64,000 nucleotides of DNA from Sphaerolaimus hirsutus (taxonomy: Eukaryota; Nematoda; Chromadorea; Monhysterida; Sphaerolaimidae): assembly GCA_964036195.1 (NCBI GenBank), contig OZ038451.1, positions 28,723,927 to 28,787,926 of the forward strand, given 5' to 3'. The position numbers were made by a program, and so were the translations under genes. A model generated the notes under the pieces. That model was not told the origin of the DNA and did not search any database. It worked only from the letters and a program-made list of their open reading frames with translations. Shown here one piece after another: positions 10,893 to 21,785 of the stretch (its first letter is position 1; every line of letters begins with the position of its first letter).

Positions 10893-11460
10893 CGAATAAT
10901 CCCCCCTTAAAAATATTTGATCAATACGTTGTGCCGAATTAAAATAATTATGGCACGTTTTTGTGTAAAACATGCATGGAATGGCTTGATAGAAAGATGC
11001 TGGAAAATTTTGATGAAAAAAATAATTCCCCCTCGAACATTTCCCCCCTCAAAAAAGTCTGGCGAAATAATAATCCCCCAGGGGGATTATTCAAGCAAAT
11101 ACGGTACACACACTTGAGTACTGAGTAAATATTGACATTGACATTTCTTTCCCTAAAATTACCTTTACTCGTTATGACCATTTACACTGACACAAGGCCA
11201 TATCTGGGAGCTTTTAAAAAACTGTTTAAAAACGTTTAAAACAAAAAAAACAACGTTTTTTTATAAAATACATGGCGTTAGCATTCCGACAAATTAGCCT
11301 CGCTAGCGAGGCGGTCCACAACTTTTTAAAAAATTTCCATTTCATTGACAGATGCATTCCAAAAGTGTCGTCACAAGCTGTGAACGTGCTTTGCTTGTGA
11401 CGACATTCTACAGTTGCCATTACCCAGTGGCATGAGAAGTCATTGCAAAGTACATCAAAG
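10893..11460. repeat. Duplicated block R2, copy 1
   Basis: Near-identical to 15042-15604 over more than 500 bases, including an AATAATCCCCC / CAAGCAAATACGG TA-family right end (to 11104) and the ATCTGGGAGCTTTTAAAAAA stretch. The left TA-family terminus present in copy 2 is missing here. Confidence 0.7.
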
Positions 11461-11660
11461 TTCACTTTTGCTAAATTCTTATTGTTGTTGTAGTGTACTT
11501 TTGCTACCTTTTGATGATTTTTTGTTGGTTCAGTTAAGCTTGAACTACAAGTGAAGTTACTGGCATGATTTATAGTTGCAGAATGTACAGCTACCACAAT
11601 CAAAGCCAAACAGGCAAACTTGCATGCAGGTTTTCCTCCTGCAAATTTGTCTATTTCCAT
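11226..11660 (-). pseudogene. Small ORF with signal-peptide-like start, copy 1 (hAT-borne)
   Basis: The first 70 codons (FAGGKPACKFACLALIVVAV, then HSATINHASNFTCSSSLTEP) recur in the copies at 16519-16734 and 26879-27067. The hydrophobic stretch ending HSA looks like a signal peptide with a cleavage site. Here the frame runs on into R2 sequence, which is probably chance. I do not recognise the family. Confidence 0.35.
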
Positions 11661-11937
11661 GCAAATTTCACTTTATTTTTTCCGTTTCCGTGAAAATTTT
11701 GCTTTCCGTTATCCGTTTTCCAGCATTTCATTTTTCCGTTTTCTGTTTTCTGGCTGATAATTTTTTTATACCTTTCCATTTTCTGTTTTCCGCTGAGTGA
11801 AATTTTTTTTACCTTTCCATTTTCCATTTTCCAGCCGATAATTTTTTTTACCTTTCTGTTTTCCATTTTCCGTAAAGTTAAAAATGTTTACCTTTCCGTT
11901 TTCCGTTTGCTGTAAAAAAATTTCTTTTCACACCCTA
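11461..11937. mobile_element. hAT-like TTTCCG-word element, right part only
   Basis: Contains the shared small ORF region and a long array of CCGTTTTCCATTTTCC words, ending CACACCCTA at 11937 with right flank GGCCCAGC. This flank equals the left flank of the full copy at 16073. The left arm is gone: the junction with R2 at 11457-11461 (TACAT) fits a deletion between two TACAT sites still present in copy 2. Confidence 0.7.
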
Positions 11938-12083
11938 GGCCCAGCCCCCGAGAACACTTTTCTGTGCGCCGAATGCAAATTTCGGAATGCACACTGCCTA
12001 ATGCATCTACTATGGAATGTCCCCCCAGAAAAAAATGAAATTTTTTTTTGCACAGAACCACTAATCAATGAATCTGGCGGTGA
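11938..12083. repeat. R1 right part, second copy
   Basis: GGCCCAGCCCCCGAGAACAC to AATCTGGCGGTGA, matching 10215-10372 and 17014-17156. It follows the TIR of the truncated TTTCCG element directly and runs into the assembly gap. Confidence 0.65.
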
Positions 12084-12283
12084 NNNNNNNNNNNNNNNNN
12101 NNNNNNNNNNNNNNNNNNNNNNNNNNNNNNNNNNNNNNNNNNNNNNNNNNNNNNNNNNNNNNNNNNNNNNNNNNNNNNNNNNNNNNNNNNNNNNNNNNNN
12201 NNNNNNNNNNNNNNNNNNNNNNNNNNNNNNNNNNNNNNNNNNNNNNNNNNNNNNNNNNNNNNNNNNNNNNNNNNNNNNNNNNN
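12084..12283. other. Assembly gap of 200 N
   Basis: Exactly 200 unspecified bases. The flanks are R1 sequence on the left and GGCGCC words on the right, so the gap probably hides a repeat. Confidence 0.99.
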
Positions 12284-12416
12284 AAAAAAATGGCGCCAGG
12301 CTCCAAAGGGCGCCAGAGAAAATGGCGCCATGGCGCCATCTGAAAAATGGCACCAGGCCACCAAAGGGCGCCAGAAATCAATGGCGCCAGGCGCCAAAAT
12401 GGCGCCAACAATAGAA
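12284..12416. repeat. GGCGCC-word array
   Basis: ATGGCGCCAGGCGCCAAAGG-type words continue from the gap, like the arrays at 10753, 28345 and 29585. No terminus is visible. Confidence 0.6.
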
Positions 12417-12433
12417 GTGATTTTTCAGTATGT

Positions 12434-14313
12434 AAAGTAAACACCTTCCCGGACAAGTTCACCACCCATTTTTTATTTCACTTCGAATGCAATATCTCCG
12501 TCCATGGGGTGTTATAATACTGAAACTTTGTATACCGTATTTCCTCGAAATCCCCCCGGGGGGGTGATTGTTTCATAGTGGTCCCGAGAGGGGGGGGGGG
12601 GGGTTAAACGAGGGGGGGGGGTATTTCGAGGGGGGGGGTTATTATTTCACAAATTTTTTTTTCAAATCCCAGTACGAAATAGTCGTCTGAAACGTACGCA
12701 GACGTCGAAAAATACAACAAAAACAGCCATTTATAAGGTTATGTAGACTAATATTAGTACGTAGGTGGTATAAACACTGTTCTATCGTGATTCCGACATT
12801 GTTTTAACGTGTGCTCTGCACTACGCAGAACACAAACTGCAGTATTTGTCATGTACGTTCTCTTTACACTGAATCTGGGGGGGGTATTTCGAGGGGGGGG
12901 GGGGGTGATTGTTTCGTAGTGGTCTCGAGAGGGGGGGGGGTCAAACGAGGGGGGGGTATTTCGATGGGGGGGGGGTATTTCGAGGAAATACGGTATATAA
13001 AGTTGTAAGACCCCTCTACTCCCCAACAATGGGGGAGGTGCGGCGACTCACTACAGGGTTGGTCGCTCTATATGCAACAATTTTTTTGGGCAAACAAGTT
13101 CACCACCCACTTGATTGGCTACACTACGAGAGCCATATCTCCAGCTGTGAGGGCGATAGAAAGCTGAAATTTGCGGATGTCTTGCAACAACCCCCTTCAC
13201 AATACACCAGTGGGGCGGCTGCCAACGACCCACTAAAGCATAGGTCACTGCATATAAGTTTAAGTGTCGCAAAACAAGTTATCACCCAACTGCATTTAAA
13301 AAATGTTGCAACAACATACCTAATATAAAACTGAATATGGTTGGAACACTATTTCAGCCAAAAAAATTTTTTTCAGTAGGGAACTCACCCTGTCCCATAA
13401 ATAGTAGAATGGAAAATTCACTTTAAACAATTTTTTGTTTCACACTTACAAAATTGGTTTACAAAGTTCACTAGAGAATGGTCTAATCTTCAAAGTTATG
13501 TAAACAACAACCTCTAAAATGCCTCCATAAGGAGATTAACTTGGGGTGTATTCTATGATGTCAAAATGATGTCATTTCAGGAACAAAATTTGACACAATT
13601 TTCACTTTTTCATTCACCCTGAATAAATTTCCTTATGGAAGCATTTTAGAGGTTATGTTGTTTACATAACTTTGAACCATAGACCCTCCCCTAGTGAACT
13701 TTGTAAACCAACTTTTTAAGTGTGATACAAAAAATTGGTTTAAAGTGAAATTTTCAGTCTGCTGTTTATGGGCAGGGTGGGTGCCCTACTGAAAAAATTT
13801 TAACGAGCAGAACTAGGGTTCAAATCTGATTCAATTTTATATCAGGTATGTTCTCACAACATTTTTTTCTAATGCAGTTAGGTGGCGAACTTGTTTGGGA
13901 CACTTGGGCTGTTCTTAAAAAAATTATCAACTTTATATGCAGTGACCCATGCTTTAGTGGGTCGTCGGCAGCTGCCCCACTGGTGTATTGTGAGGGGGTT
14001 GTTGGCAAGACATCCCCCAAATTTCAGTTTTCTACTGCCCTCACAGTTGGAGATATAGCCTTCAAAGTGTAGCTAATCAAGTGGGTGGTGAACTTGCTTG
14101 GGACACCAAAAATGCCACAAAAAGTTGTTGCATATAGGGCGACCCACCCTGTAGTGAGTCGCCGCACCTCCCCCCATTGTTTGGGAGTAGGGGGCTCTTA
14201 CAACTTTATATATACAAAGTTTCAGCTTTATAACACCCCCATGGATGGAGATATTGCATCTGAAGTGAAATAAAAAAAATGGGTGGTGAACTTGTCCGGG
14301 AAGGTGTTTACAT
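12434..14313. mobile_element. 1.9-kb foldback (palindromic) element
   Basis: GTAAACACCTTCCCGGACAA at the left is answered by TTGTCCGGGAAGGTGTTTAC at the right. The arms continue as an imperfect palindrome, for example GGTGCGGCGACTCACTACAG against CTGTAGTGAGTCGCCGCACC, meeting near 13590. The left arm is interrupted by a TA-flanked element (12535-12993); the right arm keeps the empty site. Short ORFs in the arms are mirror artefacts. Confidence 0.8.
12535..12993. mobile_element. TA-flanked CCGTATTT-family element inside the foldback
   Basis: CCGTATTT inverted ends with flanking TA and the shared core (ACTAATATTAGTACGTAG, CGTACGCAGACGTCG). The opposite palindrome arm near 14200-14215 reads CTTTATATATACAAAG, exactly the sequence expected before insertion with a TA duplication. 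Confidence 0.85.
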
Positions 14314-14410
14314 AATCACATGAGCACTTATAGGAGAGCGATATGTAAATAGACCATTTTCCTTCAGGTAAAGAGCCACAAAAACTGTATCTTATAATTA
14401 ATTGTATATA

Positions 14411-14860
14411 CCGTATTTCCTCGAAATACCCCCCCCCTTGAAATACCCCCCCCCCCTCGAAATACCTCCCTCAAAATGGACACTATGAACTTATAAACCC
14501 CCCCCCCCTCGAAATACCCCCCCAAATTTAGTGTATAGAGAACGTAAATGAAAAAGGCTGCGGTTTGTCATCCCGGCAATGCAAAACACACGTTAAAAAA
14601 GATGACTCTGTTATGTGAGAACAGTGTTTGTACGTCTACACACTTATAAATGTCTTTAGAGTCTTATAAATGGCGATTTTTGTTGCCTTTTTCGACGTCT
14701 GCGTACGTTTCAGACGACATTTTAGTACTGGAATTTCAAAAAATTTCTGGCGAAATAATAAACCCCCCTCGAAATACCCCCCCCCCCCTCGTTTAACCCC
14801 CCCCTCAAAATTCTCACTCTGAAACAATAAACCCCCCGGGGGTATTTCGAGGAAATACGG
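14411..14860. mobile_element. TA-flanked CCGTATTT-family element
   Basis: Inverted ends CCGTATTTCCTCGAAATA, C-run arms, TA on both sides, and the shared core (CGACGTCTGCGTACGTTTC near 14690-14712). Non-coding. Confidence 0.78.
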
Positions 14861-14951
14861 TAATATATATGTACATTCAAAAGATTCGATAGGAACTACT
14901 GTTTTGAATCTTACTTTGTTGAAGTATTCTTTCGTTTATTTGGAGTGTATA

Positions 14952-15255
14952 CCGTATTTGCTTGAATAGTTCCCCCCTTGAATAATTCTCCCCTCGAATA
15001 ATGCCCCCCTGTTAGACGAGTGAGGAAACGGTCCCCCCCCCCTCGAATAATCCCCCCTTAAAAATATTTGATCAGTTAGTTGTGCCAAATTAAAATAATT
15101 ATGGCACGTTTTTGTGTAAAAAATGCATGGAATGGCTTGATAGAAAGATGCTTGAAAATTTTGACGAAAAAAATAATTTCCCCCTCGAATATTTCCCCCT
15201 AAAAAAAGTCTGGCGAAAAAATAATCCCCCAGGGGGATTATTCAAGCAAATACGG
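14952..15255. mobile_element. TA-flanked element, TTGAATAG-word variant
   Basis: CCGTATTTGCTTGAATAG at the left and CTATTCAAGCAAATACGG-type right end (seen as ATTATTCAAGCAAATACGG) with flanking TA. The arm word is CTTGAATAATTCCCCC rather than CTCGAAATACCCCC. It opens the R2 copy 2. Confidence 0.72.
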
Positions 15256-15604
15256 TACACACACTTGAGTACTGAGTAAATATTTACATTGACATTTCTT
15301 TCCCTAAAATTACCTTTACTCATTATGACCATTTACACTGACACAAGGCCGTATGTGGGAGCTCTTAAAAAACTGTTTAAAAACGTTTAAAACCAAAAAA
15401 AACAACGTTTTTTTATAAAATACATGGCGTTAGCATTCCGACAAATTAGCCTAGCTAGCGAGGTGGTCCACAACTTTTTAAAAAATTTTCATTTTATTTA
15501 CAGATGCATTCCAAAAGTGTCGTCACAAGCTGTGAACATGCTTTGCTTGTGACATTTTACAGTTGTCATTTCCCAGTGGCATGAGAAGTCATTGCAAGGT
15601 ACAT
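15042..15604. repeat. Duplicated block R2, copy 2
   Basis: Matches 10893-11460 closely. It overlaps the TTGAATAG-type TA element and continues to AAGTCATTGCAAGGTACAT, where copy 1 jumps to the TTTCCG element but copy 2 continues into about 930 further bases. Confidence 0.7.
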
Positions 15605-16072
15605 GCAATTTATAGCACATTTTAATAAATATTTTGTGCCAACTATACTATGGTTTCATCAGAGCAAAAAATGGCATTTTTAGTGCATAATATCAAATTT
15701 TATATTTGTTGGCGGCATCGAGGCCGATTTGTTCCATTTTTATTGAGGCCAATTTGTTGTCACACACAACTTTTTTTCCATTTTTCATCCAAAAATGTCA
15801 GTGACAACACGAATTTTCTGTCGTCACAAAAAAAACCCGTGTAAACAGGGCCTTACAAAATGCCAAACATCTAAACATAAAATATATGTTTCACAAAAAT
15901 GCATTGCGAAGGAGAGTGCAAAGCAAAATCCTAAAGGCATCAACTGAACGGCTTCTACATTCACTTGACCAGTCACCTTTTATCATGTAAATGTGATGCA
16001 GATGTATACTAGGTATTTCAAATATTTGAATTTAGGCGGGTGCTGCATACAACGGCTTTGCCATGGCCCAGC
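15605..16072. repeat. R2-R1 linker and R1 left part
   Basis: From 15605 to 15854 the sequence is AT-rich with no gene seen. From 15855 it is the left part of R1 (ACAAAATGCCAAACATC...GCCATGGCCCAGC), cut at 16072 by the hAT-like insertion. Confidence 0.6.
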
Positions 16073-17013
16073 TAGGGTGTCAAATTTCCGTTTCCGTTTT
16101 CAGTTTCCGCTTTTCCGCAGGAAATTTTTTTACCTTTCCGTTTTCCAGCAGCTGAAAATTTTTTACCTTTCCGTTTTCCGTTTTCTGGCAGCTGAAAATT
16201 TTTTTCCTTTCTGTTTTCCGGCAGCCGAAAAATTTTTACCTTTCCGTTTCCGTTTTTCCGGCCCATTTTTCCGTTTTGCGGCTGAAAATTTTTAACCTTT
16301 CTGTTTCCATTTTTCCAGGCCATTTTTCCATTTTCTGGCTCGATTTTCAGTTTTCTGGCATTTTTCCATTATTTTTCCAATCTGTATTTATCTTTTTTCA
16401 CTATGGTGTTTTTAACTACCAGGTTCTTGTGTCGTTCATAATTTTTATCTGTATCTAAATCTGTAAAAAACACAAAGTAATTTTGGACACATACTTTGCA
16501 GTCTGCTGAGTATACTATCTACTGTTCAGATACATCAAAGTTCACTTTTGCTAAATTCTTATTGTTGTCATAGTGTATTTTTGCTACCTTTTGATGATTT
16601 TTTGTTGGTTCAGTTAAGCTTGAACTACAAGTGAAGTTACTGGCATGATTTATAGTTGCAGAATGTACAGCTACCACAATCAAAGCCAAACATGCAAACT
16701 TGCATGCAGGTTTTCCTCCTGCAAATTTGTCCATTTCCGTGCAAATTTCACTTTATTTTTTCCATTTCCATGAAAATTTCGCTTTCCGTTTTCCGTTTTC
16801 CAGCATTTCATTTTTCTGTTTTCCGTTTTCTGGCCGATAATTTTTTTACCTTTCTGTTTTCCGTTTTCCGCTGAGTGAAATTGTTTTACCTTTCCATTTT
16901 GCATTTTCCGGCCGATAATTTTTTTACCTTTCCGTTTTCCGTTTTCCGTAAAGTTAAAAAATTTTACCTTTCCCTTTTCCGTGTTTCGTAAAAAAAATTT
17001 TTTTGACACCCTA
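16073..17013. mobile_element. hAT-like element, TTTCCG words, internally deleted copy
   Basis: Left end TAGGGTGTCAAATTTCCG, right end TTTTTTGACACCCTA. Left flank GGCCCAGC and right flank TGCCCGCT are a diverged duplication; the empty R1 copy at 10215 supports the boundaries. Arms are TTTTCCG arrays. The middle shares CCAATCTGTATTTATCTT and the small ORF with 25401-27323 but lacks the BEL/Pao segment. Confidence 0.82.
16519..16734 (-). pseudogene. Small ORF with signal-peptide-like start, copy 2
   Basis: Seventy-one codons beginning MDKFAGGKPACKFACLALIV and containing NFTCSSSLTEPTKNHQKVAK. It is nearly identical to copy 1 and related to copy 3. It lies between the deleted middle and the right TTTCCG arm of the hAT-like element. 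Function unknown. Confidence 0.35.
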
Positions 17014-17156
17014 TGCCCGCTCCGAGAACACTTTTTTGTGCGCCGAATGCAAATTTCGGAATGCACACTGCCTAATGCATCTACTACGGAATGTCCCCCC
17101 AGAAAAAAATGAATTTTTTTTGCACAGAACCACTAATCAATGAATCTGGCGGTGAT
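17014..17156. repeat. R1 right part, third copy
   Basis: CCGAGAACACTTTTTTGTGC through AATGAATCTGGCGGTGA; it resumes R1 after the hAT-like insertion at 16073-17013. Confidence 0.65.
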
Positions 17157-17263
17157 TGTCACCGCGATGACAGACATTTCATTTTGTGGCGATGACATCC
17201 CAAAAGCAGTCGGTGACAGTCACATTTTTCGTCACTGGTTCCAGCCGCACCTGCGCCCGCAGC

Positions 17264-17490
17264 TAGTGATGTAAAGGCACCGGGACACTGGTGCCCCGGT
17301 GCTAGGCACCGAAAGGCACCAGCACCGGTGCTGGTGCGGTGCCATTGCAATTTCCAGAGGTGCCCTGCCGGTGCCGGTGCCATTTTTTCACAATAGCACC
17401 GGTGCGGGTGCGGTGCCATTTTTCGATGGTGCCTTTAGGTGCTGGTACCAGCAGTAAAAAGTGGGGCACCGGGAAAGGCACCGGCAGGAT
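17264..17490. repeat. GGCACC-word element, left terminus and arm
   Basis: Starts TAGTGATGTAAAGGCACCGG, the same terminus as the hAT-like element at 2954, followed by GGCACCGGTGC words. A matching right terminus and duplication were not found; a related fragment lies at 18388-18465. Confidence 0.6.
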
Positions 17491-17550
17491 TTCAACGGTT
17501 CGAAATCTGGCACTTTTCAGGACGTGCATGTGCATACTTAAAAAGTGACA

Positions 17551-17602
17551 TACCGTATTTCCTCGAAATACCCCCCGGGGGGTATTTCGAGGAAATACGG
17601 TA
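17551..17602. mobile_element. 52-bp perfect palindrome made of two CCGTATTT termini
   Basis: TACCGTATTTCCTCGAAATA, then CCCCCC/GGGGGG, then the exact complement, with TA at both outer edges. Every base pairs with its partner. It is a TA-family element reduced to its two terminal inverted repeats. Confidence 0.85.
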
Positions 17603-17884
17603 CTTAAAATGACCGGCAAAATGTGTAAGTTACATTTTGGAGGTTAGTGGTGTCTAAATTCATCATGCCGATTGACCCGCTTTTTCAACATGAAAAATAT
17701 TTTTTTCTGAACATGATATTATATTTTCGTGTTGAAAGGCTGGGTCAAATCAGCATACAGAATTTAGGCATCACTAACACAATCTCAACAATGGAATGTA
17801 CAGATTGCATTGATCACTTCAAGTGTTCGACAGTCCAAATCTGTAAAGATATGGCTGAGTTATTGAGCTCCAAAGTCGATTGGA

Positions 17885-18165
17885 CAGGGGCCAGTTCCGC
17901 AAGTGGAAAAGTTAAGAGTTAAAATTTAAGAGTTGAGTAAAATGACAAATGACAAGTTATGATTAAAGTTAAGAGTTAAGAGTTGAGTAAAACGACAAAT
18001 AATTTTACTCAACTCTTAACTTTTAACTTTACTCTTAACTTATAATTTATCATTTTACTCAACTCTTAACTTTTAACTTTACTCTTAACTTATAATTTAT
18101 CATTTTACTCAACTCTTAAGTTTTAACTCTTCACTTTTCCACTTGCGGAACCGGCACCAGATCAG
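17885..18165. repeat. AACTCTTAAC-word inverted element
   Basis: CCAGTTCCGCAAGTGG at the left and CCACTTGCGGAACCGG at the right bound arms made of AACTCTTAACTTTTAA words in inverted orientation. A larger relative is at 32160-32990. No target duplication is evident. Confidence 0.6.
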
Positions 18166-20138
18166 CCATGTAAAATGACAACAAAAACCCCTTATCTCGG
18201 GACTGGGCAATACTTCAATGAAAAAAAATAAATTCGGTTGTAACCCAGACCCTTAACCTGAACAGCATCAAAAACAACCAATGTATAATACAACAGAATG
18301 GGATGCGTTTATCCCAGCAGAATATCGTTTATCACACAGAGCTGCGTACATTGACTGCTTTTTATCACCAATTCTTTTTGAAAAATTTGACCCGGTGCGG
18401 TGCCTTTCGGTGCTAGCACCGGCTACCGGCAGTTGCCCTTTGGTGCCGGTGCCATTTTTTTCAGAATGGAACCAGCCATTTACGGAAAATGTATTTATGA
18501 AAATTCAATGTGGGACATATTTATAAAGTAACTACACTGCTATGTATTTACAGAAGTGGTTCCATTGAATATTTTAAATATACGGGGGTAGTGCCTTTAA
18601 AAATTTCAAAATTCGCAACCAAATCAAAATGGTTGTGGAGACAATGGATGTGGTAAACGAGTCGGGAGAACGATGATTTTTATCTCCTAGAAAAAAGAGA
18701 CCTTGAAAACTATATAATCTGTCATTTGCTTATAGAAAAAAACATACACGTTGTGCTGTACACGTATGAAAAAGTGCCCACTTTTACACATTCTATGAAG
18801 AAAAGTAGTCGTTTCTACACTCATATACGCGTACGTACGAGTAAAAAAAAGTATTTTACGTTTTCTATACTTTGTGGTGAGTAAAAAAAACAACTTTATG
18901 TTTACATACACTTTTAAAAAAGTTCAGTAATTCTAACAACTCTGGTGCCATGTGCCCTTTTCAAGTGATGGCAGAGTTTTCTACAATGAGGTACCCCTCA
19001 ACTACAGTTGATGTTGATGGAAAATATTTTTGAATTTTCAAATCTTTTTTGCCATCGTTAATGATACGTGATGATTGATTGAATCAGACACCAAGCTACA
19101 CCTTGAATAACTCCTCAGGGGGCAGCGAAAAACCTTTAAAATCAGTTCGAAACTCTATGGAAATATGCACTTTTGGAATGATGATGAGCTTACATCAAAC
19201 GAACGAATTCAAAATGGACAAAAACATATTTCTCCAGTCCCGCCCCGACAAAGAAATACATTCATTGACATTCTGTCTCTCAGGGTTGGCATTTTCCGAT
19301 TGTCAAGCTGGGCACCAGTATAAAAACTGTAGTTAAAAGGATTTTTCGCCACTAGACCCCGCCTTCATAGAAGAGCTAGCCTTCTTATTAATGTCACTGC
19401 GGATATTGTGTCGCTTCTAGGCGGGTTTTACAATAAAAATGGACCGCTATTTTGGAATTGCATTGGCTCATTCGGTAAAAAGAAAAAAAGAAAAAAATCG
19501 ATCGGAAGCCGTTATGTGTGGGCTACGTCCGAATTTTTGCCCGTGACTCTACCGGTTATAACTAAATATTTATTTACGGATGGCCGCAGGCTGATGCAAT
19601 AATGATATTTTGGTTTACGTCTAATCCTGTCACTTTTTTTCGCCGGTTTGTTTGTGTTTGAGTTTTGTGTCGGTGAAGGAATTTATAGACAAGATTTAGG
19701 TGGTCTTGGCACCAATAACCCCATTCACTAGCATACTATACGCTCCGGATACTGGCGCTTTATGTTCGAAATTACCCGTCTTTGTGTTTGCCCTTTACCG
19801 CGGCAGTCGTCGAAATTCTCTTTGTGTGTGTTTGAAGGTTTTTATATTCAAATCTCGTTTTTCGGTGAAACTGAGCAACTGAAGCTCGTCTAACCCTGTA
19901 AAATGTGAAAAAACTACCATTGGTATTGAAGCATAGAATCCACTTTTGTCAAGGCAGATTTCGGCTCCCAGAACTGCAGCTACGCGATTCCCGCTGAGTA
20001 ACGTTTGCTGAACTGTTCCCGCGCCCGATGTGCTTTACGTTTGTTACGTTTGTTTGCATTTTTGATGGATTGTTTTTGGGGAGTGTTTCTTCGCTGTGTT
20101 AGAGCCTTCAAAAATTGTCTGGTGTAAAGTCTTGGCGC
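18166..20138. other. Spacer with minor repeat fragments, no gene seen
   Basis: Contains a GGCACC fragment (18388-18465) and a right end of the CGTATTTACG/CAACTCTG family (about 18670-18945). The rest is unremarkable AT-rich sequence. Short open frames (for example 19408-19602) show no recognisable domain. Confidence 0.5.
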
Positions 20139-20146
20139 ATTATAGG

Positions 20147-20730
20147 TAGGGTTCAAACGGGATCCCGATCCCGATCCCGGATCCCGTGAAATTCCGGGAT
20201 TTAGCAGTCCCGATCCCGATCCCGAAACCCCAATCCCGATCCCGATCCCGATCCCGAAATCCAAAAATACCAATCCTGATCCCGAAAACTTTCAAATCCC
20301 GATCCCAATCCCGAGAATCTCCGAAGTCCGGGATCCCGATCCCGGAAAAAATAGTGGAAATTATAAAAAGTAAAAAAATGACATTTTTGCATGCAAAAAT
20401 GTGAACGCAAACCCCCAGCGTCCATTTTATGTCCCTTTTCTGGCATCCAACAGTGTTTTGAGACCTTTATGAACAACTGTGAATGCCAGAACAGTGACGA
20501 AAATCTCTATCCCTAGACCCCAATCCCGATCCCGAAAAAATGCCAATCCCAATCCCGATCCCGATCCCGTGACCCCAATCCCGGCCAATCCCGATCCCGA
20601 TCCCGATCCCGAAATCTCAAAATACCAATCCCGATCCCGATCCCGAAACCCTAATCCCGATCCCGATCCCGAAATCTCAAAAAGTGAATCCCGATCCCGA
20701 TCCCGAAAAGTCAATCCCGTTTGAACCCTA
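20147..20730. mobile_element. hAT-like element, GATCCC words
   Basis: TAGGGTTCAAACGGGATCC and its complement at the right end (ATCCCGTTTGAACCCTA-type) are flanked by a perfect 8-bp duplication ATTATAGG (20139-20146, 20731-20738). Both arms are long CCGATC arrays in inverted orientation. The Arg/Ser/Pro-rich open frames are products of the repeat. Confidence 0.9.
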
Positions 20731-20738
20731 ATTATAGG

Positions 20739-21777
20739 TCCCTCCAATCTTCACATATTTTGCAAGTTTTTTTGGTGCTTTTATGTCAGAGCTTGCAAAT
20801 ACCGTTGTTCTTCGACCACTGACCATCTTTTTGCAGAAAAATTGTTGGGACCGGTTCTTCATAATGTGAAAAAACCCTCCGACCGTCCCAATAACAGCTC
20901 GTTTTTTAGAAGAAGCGTTTTTTCATTGCTAGCAGAGATTGGCTCAGCGCACACTGAAATTTTGCGTTCACTGCTCGAACGTTTTTGCACGCTGAACTAC
21001 AAACGCTGAAATCAAAATCTAAAGAACACAAGGTTTTTAGATGTTTAAAAAATCGACACGTATGCAAATTGCGCGAAATATTACAAATTCCGAATATTTT
21101 ACGCTTCAAGAACGTTGTGATCTATACATTTCAATTTTAGCGTTTTAGTTCAGCGTGCGAAAACGCTCAAACGCTGAATGCAAAATTTCAATGTGCATTG
21201 CGCAATTCTGGTGTTTAATAAAAGAAATCATTTTCAAGATTTTCCAGTTTCTATCAATTTCTATCCACTCAGACATTGCAACGCGTGCCCCAAGCAGTTG
21301 TCGCTGCCGTGTTTCCTTGGGTCGCCCCGCCGGTTAGATTTTTGTTCAATGCCGCCCCCATTCACATCGGTGCGTTTTTGTTGTTGTTGTTTTGAGTGCA
21401 TATTTACGTCCTTGAGGGGGGGGGGGGGGGGTAACCAGGCGAAGCGCGCAATTATGAATATATTGCTGGAACCGCTAGGCGAATTTAATTTGGTTCCGTC
21501 TCCCGACTCTCAAAAGTAGAAGTCATCTTTCTACGACCCCCTGCGGAAATGGGGGGGGGTCTGCAAAAAGTAACCCGCGATGTTATCGCGCGGTTCGGGG
21601 CCAGGGGTAGGAAAGGGGGGGTGGTTGGGGGGCCCCCCCAAACCGCCCAGCCATCTATCTATCTATCCCGGGGCCGCTCAGCTATCTATCCCGGAGGCAA
21701 AATTTTGGGCTACTATCCCTAAACCCCCGCCCTCCCCCAAATCGGCAAGCTATCTACCTATCTGGAGCGATGTTTGA
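20739..21777. other. Spacer, no gene seen
   Basis: AT-rich to mixed sequence with poly-G runs near 21416-21431 and 21551-21560 and a TATCTATC microsatellite patch at 21650-21690. Related TATCTATC patches occur near 8820-8930. No coding signal. Confidence 0.45.
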
Positions 21778-21785
21778 GAAACACC

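Noticed and set aside
11884..12465. Frames spanning the run of N
   Set aside because: They are open only because unspecified bases cannot encode stops.
20186..20747. Arg/Ser/Pro-rich frames in the GATCCC element
   Set aside because: They are translations of the CCGATC arrays inside a hAT-like element with a perfect 8-bp duplication.
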